This document shows positions 53,619 through 64,000 of a DNA stretch of 64,000 bases, one piece after another (positions within the stretch are counted from its first letter, which is position 1; every line of letters begins with the position of its first letter). The position numbers were made by a program, and so were the translations under genes. The notes under the pieces are model-generated. The model was given only the letters and a program-made list of their open reading frames with translations, had not been told where the DNA came from and made no database searches. Source of the stretch: Whitmania pigra (lineage: Eukaryota > Annelida > Clitellata > Hirudinida > Haemopidae); NCBI GenBank assembly GCA_021613335.1, contig JAJTWR010000021.1, positions 132,501-196,500 on the forward strand. The letters are read 5' to 3'.

Positions 53619-54788
53619 ATGAGCAAGGTCTTAGAAGATTTAACTTTTGCTGGAATGAGACGTGAGCTTAAGTTGAGGCAAATGGATTCGAAAGGCTCCA
53701 GGGAAGAATTGCAGGATCGCCTGCTGTCGTGGATAGTAGACCAGGGTGAGGATCCAGAAGCTTATATGTTTGTTGATCCGGGTCTGAAATGGGTGATGGG
53801 AAATATAAATAAAATGATGCAAAGCTTTGAAGAAAAGATGGAAAAAGTAACTGAGGTTTTCTCCAACAAGGCCTCTACTAGCTACCAACCGGAGGAGACT
53901 CCATCAAGCACCATAAACATCATGCCAGCTGGGGCCTCAGCAGTGTACCCGATTGCCACACTGGTTTCGGTTGAGAAGGAGACCGAGGAAATTGTAGATG
54001 GAAGAACTTTGGAAAGCGAAGTGTTTCTTCCATGGAGTGAGGAATCGGGAATGGAGCTGAGGGAAGAGCTGGGTGAGGAGAACGGTGCTGAGGAGACCTT
54101 TGCTGAGGTGAGTGAGGCCAGTTTGGTAGTTGACGGGGACAGTCCAATAGTGGAGCTCCCAATAAATGTTGAGAATAAGGACAAAGGTGAGCTGAGGGAA
54201 AGTTTCGCAAACTCCAGAGAAGTCGCGCCAGTGCCCGATGAGCCAATTCCGTGCACGATTGCCTCGTTGGTATCGGTTGTGGAGAGAACCGAAGAAATAA
54301 TTGAAGGGGGGACTTTGGGAGAGACCAGAGTGGAGCCTCCTCGAGTTGAGGAATCAGTGGAGGAACTGGGGTTGGGAGTTTCCGAATTCGATTCAGCTGT
54401 GGATGTTGTGAAGGTTGGAGCTGCGGATGTCATTGTAACTAAGGGTGGCGGTGAGGTACTCGGCGGTCGTGAGTACGTGGTTGATAAGATGGGATCAATG
54501 TCTGAGGAGTTCATTTGTGGAGTTCTCAGTCAGGGCGGGCTTTCTGGCCTTCGGAAGTCGTCGGAGACTCGAGGCGAGCATTTAGTGCTGTTGGTTGTTT
54601 TGCTGATCTTTTTCAGTAAGCGTTTTAGTAGAGATACCAGAGGAGGACGGGCTCGCATTGAAACAATGGTGATACATGGGCACCATGTTAGAGATTGTGT
54701 CCCGAGAGTAAAAATGAAGCTGGCACACATTCGCCGACTGGCGAAGTACCACGGGGAGCAGCAGTCTGTTCGGGACGAACAGATTTAA
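53619..54788 (+). CDS. SAP-domain protein of the LTR element (gag position)
   Basis: 389 residues, first ATG 17 bases after the primer-binding site. Residues about 4-39 look like a SAP domain (LTFAGMRRELKLRQMDSKGSRE...RLLSWI), a helix-extended-loop-helix fold that usually binds nucleic acid. Residues 60-85 could form a coiled coil. The middle is very acidic and contains two copies of a segment of about 25 residues (IATLVSVEKETEEIVDGRTL at 112; IASLVSVVERTEEIIEGGTL at 214). A hydrophobic stretch HLVLLVVLLIFF (321-332) could span a membrane, followed by a basic tail. No CCHC knuckle is visible. By position it replaces gag, but homology to Gag is not evident. Confidence 0.8.
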   Translation: MSKVLEDLTFAGMRRELKLRQMDSKGSREELQDRLLSWIVDQGEDPEAYMFVDPGLKWVMGNINKMMQSFEEKMEKVTEVFSNKASTSYQPEETPSSTINIMPAGASAVYPIATLVSVEKETEEIVDGRTLESEVFLPWSEESGMELREELGEENGAEETFAEVSEASLVVDGDSPIVELPINVENKDKGELRESFANSREVAPVPDEPIPCTIASLVSVVERTEEIIEGGTLGETRVEPPRVEESVEELGLGVSEFDSAVDVVKVGAADVIVTKGGGEVLGGREYVVDKMGSMSEEFICGVLSQGGLSGLRKSSETRGEHLVLLVVLLIFFSKRFSRDTRGGRARIETMVIHGHHVRDCVPRVKMKLAHIRRLAKYHGEQQSVRDEQI

Positions 54789-54796
54789 GGAGGGTG
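54787..54796 (+). promoter_or_regulatory. polypurine tract
   Basis: AAGGAGGGTG just upstream of the 3' LTR, in the position where plus-strand DNA synthesis is primed in LTR elements. It overlaps the ORF stop. Confidence 0.6.
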
Positions 54797-54799
54797 TAA

Positions 54800-55108
54800 T
54801 GTTGTAAACTTAGATTTTTGGAAATTAATTAAGTTTATATTGCTAATATAATTAAATTTGTACTTAATTATATTTGGCATCTTTTCCGGGCACGTGGGAT
54901 ATATTTTTGCTACAGAAAAGCATTCTCGATAATCACCTGACAAACAACGAGAATCAAGTCAACTTAGAAGCCCAAATAACCATTTGCATCCTTAAGTACC
55001 TCAATTCCTTCAACACTTAACTTCTATTATTCAGTTCCGTTAACTGAATACCTGCTCTAATAAACTTATTAGTTAACTTACTTATTTGCGGACCCCCGGG
55101 TTATTTCA
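54800..55108 (+). repeat. 3' long terminal repeat
   Basis: 309 bp, same sequence as the 5' LTR as far as I can compare by eye, implying a recent insertion. Confidence 0.92.
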
Positions 55109-55444
55109 ATATCAAGAATTTTTAAATTTTAGTAACTAAGCTTTTTTAGTTAAACTTTTTAGTTAGTAACTAAGAAAAATCAGTAAACCATAATTTTAAC
55201 TAAACTGTTTTAGTTAAACTTTTCTTGTAACTAAAAAAATAATTAAACTATTAGTTAGTAACCTTTTAATTAACTTGTGCCCACCACTGCCTATAATACT
55301 TCCTTTAGTCTAGGTGTAAATAAAAAACGAACGTAGTAGTTTCACAGGTTTCATAGTTTATTTAGGTTAAGCAAGGTCTTTAACACAAATCTTTAACACA
55401 AGCTTAGAGGAGGATTATCAGTTTAGATCAATCTTCATTCAGTC

Positions 55445-55740
55445 TTGCCTGATCTTCTGTTGCAGCTCTGTAAATTGATAGAAAATATAACAGTTAAAGA
55501 AATATAAATATATTTTTAAAATTTATTTCAGTATATCTTCAAAACTTTACATAATAGTTGTTATTTATTTCAGTAGTAAAACAAAACAACCAAACTGGTT
55601 ACTCACAGCAACAATGCCCAGTATTATGACGGTCAAGATAATGACCGTGCTTGTCACAGAACATACATCAGCTATAAATTCAAATATTTTCGTGACAGGT
55701 CCTATGTATCCTTGCCGTCGCCACCGAAATGTAACCAGGT
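55445..55740 (-). pseudogene. unit B copy of the TEP terminal exon(s), truncated by deletion
   Basis: The minus strand carries the membrane-helix segment (KIFEFIADVC...VIILTVIILGIV), then a consensus donor (gtgagt) at about 55,610 and a last exon (SCNRRSGKTE stop) near 55,470. The Gly-rich repeat and all TED exons between it and the exon at 55,801 are deleted; the junction is at 55,726/55,727. A missing base relative to unit A (ATATTTG for ATTATTTG) adds a frame difference. Confidence 0.65.
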
Positions 55741-58700
55741 TTTTTCGGATGGAAAGAAACGGATCCATCATCATTCTTTTTGTTCAACAGATTCAGCAGA
55801 GCTACAGGAAATAAATTTATTTTATAATAAAATATTGTTAATTAATGAAAAAAAATAAAATTAAAAATTAATTAAATAATAAAAGAAAAGCTTAAAATCT
55901 CTAATGGATTGGACACATTCATCCTTATTCAGTGGATCTTCTATCAAAACATTCACTTCCTTCAGTTCTTCCTTTTCATAACTGACGTGCACAATGTTTT
56001 CGAAGAGTGAGTTGTTGGAGATGTGTTCGAGGACGTGTACAGCGAGGACAAAGCCTAGCCTCGTTCTGTCCTCCACAATGTCAAATTCTTTCAGACGTCG
56101 GCAGACATGTTGAACGACAGGACCCAAGGGATGGCCTAAGACATCAAGTTACATTCGTTTGCAAAGTTAAATTTGTCAACAATAGTGATGCATATTTTAT
56201 AAAGGCAAGCTACCGGAGATCTTCAAGTGAGCTCTTTCAGAATTTTCGAAGGCGTTTACGGTGTTCTTTGAAAAGTTAGCCTCGAGGACTTGTTTTCCGT
56301 TGAAATTGTCGAGGAACACAATTTCTTTCGAAACAATTTCGGGTCCTTGGTACTGCAACAATTATTTAAATTTATTTTCAATTTAATTACAGTCAACATT
56401 AAGTTATTTAAAATAAATAAACGATGATAAGGCCTACTGTAAGTTTGACAGACAGGTCGAGTTTAAAGTGAATGTCATCCGAGATGACCTCGACATGGAA
56501 CTGGAGGAGTTCTTGCGATGTTGGCGATGTTTTCAATGTCACTGTTACTGCTCTCAATTCCTTGCGTTTTAACTAAAACGAATGGTTATTTGTTTAATCA
56601 TTTTAATCAATTAACTAATTTGTAAAATTAATTATTTAATTATTTATTTGTGAAACTCACAATGAATTCGTTTTCCAAATGACTGTTTTCAATTCCCTTT
56701 TCTCCTTCCAGGCTTTTTGTTTCATGATGCTTTTTAACTGACAACTGAACCTACAAATGTTGTAAGATGTTTTAATGCAGTTATTTATATTTTCTCTGAG
56801 TAGAATTTAAAATTTACTTTGGCTTTCTTATCCTGATTGTTGAACAAGTGAACTTCCACCACAACCTCCTTACCACGTACCACTGATTCTGGATGATTCA
56901 ACGAAGCCACAACCTTTGATGTCGACATCAACTGAAAAACAAAATATAAAATATGTTTAGTGCAATTCTTCCTTTCTTTTTCAATATCAAGGAAAAATTA
57001 AAAGTTAAGAAATCATTAAATGTTACACACTTGAATGAGTGAGTTGGCGACAACAAGTCTTTTTCCAGGCGTGAGACCACATGCACCAACTGTATAGAGT
57101 AATACTTTGTCAGGAAGTTTGGTAAGTATTTTCTCTTCGCCTGATGGTCTGAAACAATTTTTTCATTGTAATAATAAAATTTAAGAACTGTTTTAAATAA
57201 TTCTACAAATCAATTATTAGCGCGATGAATTCAAAAACTTGCATTTAATGAACAAAAAGCACAAACAACTTACCCAACAGTGACATTAAGATTCCACGGG
57301 GGTAAATACAACTCCTCCATGGAATCTGAGCTCGAGGGTTTAAGGTTGTCCAGAGTTCCATTTTTGCGAACAGGAGTTGGTCTGAAAGTTTCAAAAACCA
57401 TTGTGAAATCTAAATTAATGTATGCTTGAGTATTTTTATTCATATAAGTGAATCGAAGCGAACTTACTAAGATTTAGGAACATCTGTCCATTACTGAGCA
57501 GAACACTTCAAGACTCCTGTAAGATATTTAAAATGCATAAAAAAATATTTGTTTTAAAATTTCTACTTTATTTCAGTAATTCAATATCTACTCACATTAT
57601 GCACTCTTTGGGAATCAGGAGCCAGTGATGGGTAAGTTGAACTATTTTCACCTAATTTGTCCACAGTATGGGAGAAATATTTAATAAATATTAATTTATT
57701 TCAAAATTGAATAACTATTTTAAATATCGCCTTTGATTTTTCACCTAACCTCAAGTTTACGAAGTTGCAGTTCTTTTGGACCAAAGGCAACTAGGTTGGA
57801 AGTAACGAGGAGGCTCACACTTGTGAATGGTTCTGCTTTGACAATCACTTCAACGATCTCTCCGGGCTTGGCCACTTCTGGCGTTATAAACACTTCTAGC
57901 TGAAATACATACGAATGATATGAAATTATAATTATGAATCAATTAGCAAAAGACAATTGTTCCTTACTGAAATTTCCTTTTTTTGTTCAACAACGAATCG
58001 AAGACCGTGTGACAGGATTTCATTGCTTGGACTTAGAGCTTCCACAACGAGCCGAGATGATGACAAAAGATGGCTGACATTTTGTGCAAGGAACAGAGAG
58101 ATATTGTGTTTTGTTGCCAGAGAGGGAGCCACCAGCTTTCCCGAAAGAACCAGCCCTGAGTGGGAGTAGACTTGGTAGAAAACTTCATTGGTGAGAAATG
58201 AGGTTTCGATCTTGGCCTTGAGTGTTTTACCAACCTGCAGAAAATAATCAGTAACGTAAAGGACTTTTGAAATAACTTTGTAACAAAACTAATTTCACTC
58301 ACAAGGACTTTTGGTGGTTTTGTTTCCATCAAGACTTGCATGAAGTGTCCATCTTTATTTTTTGTAGAGAATGGCAAGATTTCTTTCAGGTGGGCTGTGA
58401 CAACCTCGCCAGATTCTTTGTCTTCAAATTGAGCCTAAATTATGATAGAAAAACAATGACAAAAAAACCTACTCAACTTACATATTTGCTGATTATTTCT
58501 ACATTCAGAAGACTTCAAAATTTATAAAGTAATTTTACTTCGAGTTCAAGTTTGGTGTCTTCTTTGGGAACCTTGAATGAAAACTCGCCGAAGGAGTTTG
58601 ATTTAATTTTCAGTGTCTGAATCTCTTCTCTTGTACTTTCTAATGATGAAGTGAAGTGCCTGACCTTGACTGTCACCTCTTTCTCCTCGTAACTGAGTGG

Positions 58701-60437
58701 AAGATTTACTGGTTTCAACAGAACCTGATGTGAAATTCATGGCTACGATTAAAAAATGTCGTTTTATAAAATTAAAAGCAAACATTCATTTCTCTCACTT
58801 GACCAACGTAAGACAGACCAGGCTTGAAGAAGACAGGAGTGAATTGGCTGAAGAACAAAACCTGAGACTGGTCGACAAAGGTGATGAGGAAGATTCTGGT
58901 AACAGGAACCATCAGGTCTTGTCTTTCTTCATCTTCTTTCCTTTCTTTCTCCTTCTCATCATTTTCCCTTTCTCGCGGAGAACGCATTTCTTCCACCTTA
59001 ACTGAAACTTTTAGTTCGTGTCCTACCAGAGGTTCTTCCGTTTTCATGCCCAAATATTGCTTTATTTCATCAAGTTGCAAAGACAATATCGCGAGACCAA
59101 TTTTGAGCTGTGGAAATGCAGTTATTATTCTGTATTACCAAGTTATAACGTTTTAAATGAATACAATATTTAAATGCAATCAAGAGTTAGCAGTACCATG
59201 AAAGTCTCACCTTGACGGGGGGCAATGATCCTGATTTTGAGTTGTTTCCAAGAGAAAGTTGCACTTCCACTTTTCCTCTCAATGGAGATCCAGATGGATG
59301 ACTAAACAGTTATAAAAATAATATTAATACGTAATAAATTTTTGTGTATTGATAACGTTTGATAAGAATAAAGATAGATCTAAACAATTACCTGGCTACC
59401 ACACTGAAGTCCAAGCTATGGCTTTTGCTTTCGTCACTTGAGTGTGGTAACTTGGAGATCTGACTTCAACCAGGAAGCATTCTTTATCTGGAAACATTTT
59501 GTGTTAATGTAGAATACATTATGCAAGAAAGTTGAAAATCCCCCATAATTCTAAGCGTAATCTGTAGGGTCTATATTCTCTAAATACCTTCCCGCACAGC
59601 AGGCTTCAACTTTTTCAAGATGTTCACAGCCGAATGTCTCTGAAATATAGAATATTATTCAGTTTATTACAATTATTATAAGTTAATAATATAAGGTTTA
59701 ATAAGTAATATTAAGGCAAACTATGGACAACTGAAATTAATTAATGTAATAATATAATTTTGCCTTCACTTTGGTTGTTTTTGGTGCAATTGTGAAACTG
59801 ATTGATTGTGTCAACTCAAAGCATTTTCTTGTTTCGATGTTTACGTTGCCATATCGCTGATTTCTGAATGAGTGAACTGGAACCTGTTTTTGACAATTAA
59901 ATTAATAATAACTAAATAAATATCACATTGCGAATATTTAATTCTAACCAAAACTTTAAGTGTCTTGGTAAAACCTGAAAAATAAATTTTAAACCAATTT
60001 TTAGAATTTTATATAAACATTAATAGAATGTCAAAGCTGAGGATGAAAATTATATATATATATACATACAAGTAGGTTGGAAAAAATTTACTCTTAGGCT
60101 GTTTTTCCAGTTCAAGTTTCCAAACAGATTTATACCAAAAGTCGTCAGAGGAAACATGAATTTCTACGACGCATTCTTTAGAATCCTTTTTGTCGTAAAT
60201 GCATTCAGTCAGTCCGAGCAGGTTCAAATCTATCAGGAGTTCAGAGCCAGGTACGAGAACATCGCTTGTAATAACAACGTAGGACCTGAAAAAAAATATT
60301 TGAACATTAAAATCTGTCTCCTCAAACATCAAAAAATAATCTTCAACGTACATGTTGGTCGCTGGAACGGCATGGTTGGCCAAACCGGACGCCACGAATA
60401 CTGCCAATAGCACTAGGCACCAAGGATATCTGCCCAT
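55680..60437 (-). CDS. 5' part of an alpha-2-macroglobulin/TEP-family gene
   Basis: Secreted A2M-superfamily protein. The ATG directly follows a 3' splice site. Exons: 60437-60352 (signal peptide), 60285-60092 (MG1), 59974-59949, 59883-59770, 59639-59588, 59487-59392, 59301-59211, 59107-58799 (QFTPVFFKPGLSYVGQ), 58724-58539, 58434-58303, 58234-57968, 57899-57750, poorly resolved exons 57.65-57.47 kb, then 57381-57274 and about 57148-57031, 56932-56820, 56747-56660, 56571-56440, 56352-56206, 56147-55914, and 55801 into a fused exon ending at TGA 55,680. MG domains 1-7 are present. At the TED start the family's GCGEQ thioester is absent: ISGHPLGPVVQHV runs into EFDIVEDRTRLGF. Exon 59487-59392 needs one more base to stay in frame (SPSYHT, then SSDESKSHSLDFSVVAS). 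As read, the gene ends early in TED because of the unit B deletion. Confidence 0.75.
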
Positions 60438-60565
60438 CTGTGAATAAAAACAATAATTTATTTAATATAAAAGAATTCAATGCAAGGAAAACCTCACCTC
60501 GAAGGCAACAAGAAATCGCAAGGAGCAATTTTTGTGACTGCCTGCCAATGGTCCTTTCTGCCTCC

Positions 60566-60573
60566 CTTTTATA
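60566..60573 (-). promoter_or_regulatory. TATA box of the TEP gene
   Basis: TATAAAAG on the minus strand. A 5' UTR exon from about 60,540 to 60,498 ends at a gtgagg donor, and the next exon starts at the ATG (60,437) after a TTCACAG acceptor. The arrangement supports the chosen start. Confidence 0.6.
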
Positions 60574-63576
<3,003 letters not shown>

Positions 63577-63696
63577 ATGGATTCAGAGCTCGATTATTGG
63601 GAAGACATCGACATTGAAGACAACTTTAACTACTTGACGTTGAAGACAAACAGCCTCGACACAGAACCCCGATTTGACATCCCAGTGCGGAATGTC
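63577..63696 (+). CDS. possible first coding exon of an unidentified gene
   Basis: An ATG opens a protein-like acidic stretch (MDSELDYWEDIDIEDNFNYL, then TLKTNSLDTEPRFDIPVRN) with less A+T than its surroundings. The frame then enters A+T-rich DNA that codes for a hydrophobic, intron-like sequence, so the exon probably ends at a donor near 63,692 (AAT|gtcgga) or 63,738 (TTTG|gtaatt). The rest would lie beyond the window. I do not recognise the family. Confidence 0.4.
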
Positions 63697-63805
63697 GGAC
63701 GATATTTTTTATTATTTTTATTAAGTTCTTGCAATTTGGTAATTAGGCTTCTAATTATTCATCTCACCTACTTCGCTTGCTTAATGCTCAGAAAAGATAT
63801 CTATT

Positions 63806-63920
63806 AAGATATTAGGATATCTATCAGGATATCTATTAGGATATCTATTAGGATATCTATTAGGATATCTATTAAGATATCTATTAGGATATCTATTAAG
63901 ATATCTATTAGGATATTAAG
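63806..63920. repeat. 12-bp tandem repeat
   Basis: About nine copies of GGATATCTATTA with G/A variation at the first base and one C variant, ending in a partial copy. Confidence 0.88.
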
Positions 63921-64000
63921 ATATCACTTAGCGCATAACTCTCCCACTGATATTTCCTTTAAAAAATCCAACATCGTAAAAGTTCATCAAATCAACTATT

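Larger units (their letters stand above)
53276..55108 (+). mobile_element. non-autonomous LTR retrotransposon with a SAP-domain ORF
   Basis: Two 309-bp LTRs (53,276-53,584 and 54,800-55,108), both starting TG and ending CA, look identical by eye. A 4-bp target duplication ATAT flanks the element (53,272-53,275 and 55,109-55,112). The empty site survives in unit A near 42,510, where GTATAATATCAAGAA is uninterrupted. A primer-binding site directly follows the 5' LTR and a purine tract precedes the 3' LTR. The only ORF is at 53,619-54,788. No protease, reverse transcriptase, RNase H or integrase is present, so movement would need enzymes from another element. Confidence 0.93.
45950..55860. repeat. 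segmental duplication unit B
   Basis: Second copy of the block described for unit A. It begins abruptly next to unit A's TEP exon (junction near 45,930) and ends near 55,860, where the unduplicated TEP 5' half starts. It carries a private LTR element (53,276-55,108) and a private deletion joining 55,726 to 55,727. Confidence 0.88.

Noticed and set aside
53882..54514. 210-codon Ser/Thr/Pro-rich minus-strand frame opposite the SAP-domain ORF
   Set aside because: Mirror image of the acidic coding sequence; the plus-strand ORF has the correct position between primer site and purine tract.
63806..63920. CRISPR-like array
   Set aside because: Units are contiguous 12-bp tandem repeats without spacers, in a eukaryotic context.

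Overview
The window is nuclear DNA from an invertebrate animal. Genes are split into many short GT-AG exons, the DNA is A+T rich, trinucleotide microsatellites are abundant, and several transposon families are present. The protein families and the fast-evolving sequences suggest a protostome, perhaps a lophotrochozoan such as an annelid. That placement is inference; no marker in the window fixes the species.

Layout. 1-12.2 kb is gene-poor and full of simple repeats: (ATT)n, about 500 bp of (GAT)n, (AAT)n and (CAA/GAC)n. It also holds a CRE/E-box cluster near 0.84-0.96 kb. 12.28-18.82 kb (+) is a complete 18-exon Enhancer-of-zeste (EZH) histone methyltransferase gene; the exons join into one 779-residue frame. 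20.90-26.57 kb (-) is a complete 8-exon CPEB gene of the CPEB2-4/Orb2 class, and its 3' end converges on EZH. 27.33-32.53 kb (+) is a complete 11-exon syntaxin-18 gene. It is head-to-head with CPEB across about 0.75 kb and carries a decayed Tc1 transposon and a SINE in its third intron.

32.7-55.9 kb is a tandem segmental duplication. Unit A (about 32.67-45.90 kb) and unit B (about 45.95-55.86 kb) each hold a secreted M12B (reprolysin/ADAMTS-like) metalloprotease gene. The protease has a disintegrin/Cys-rich part and five C-terminal PLAC-like cysteine modules but no thrombospondin repeat that I can see. Each unit also holds the 3' part of an alpha-2-macroglobulin/TEP-family gene. The 5' part of that TEP gene lies at 55.7-60.44 kb (-), so the duplication placed a protease copy inside it. 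The TEP has no GCGEQ thioester motif and no MG8 domain. In unit A it ends in a Gly-rich 18-bp-repeat linker and a transmembrane helix. Unit B has lost most thioester-domain exons, and unit A has a hAT transposon in the terminal exon.

Mobile DNA in and around the duplication includes a young 1.83-kb LTR element with 309-bp LTRs that look identical, a tRNA-Leu primer site and a single SAP-domain ORF. There are also Helitron helicase remnants, a piggyBac remnant and tRNA-derived SINEs. 60.5-63.5 kb is intergenic with a long (ATT)n tract, and a possible first exon of another + strand gene starts at 63,577.

The proteins span chromatin silencing (EZH), translational control (CPEB), ER membrane fusion (syntaxin 18) and an extracellular protease/protease-trap pair (M12B and TEP). 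The adjacency of the last two is intriguing, but a functional link is speculation.
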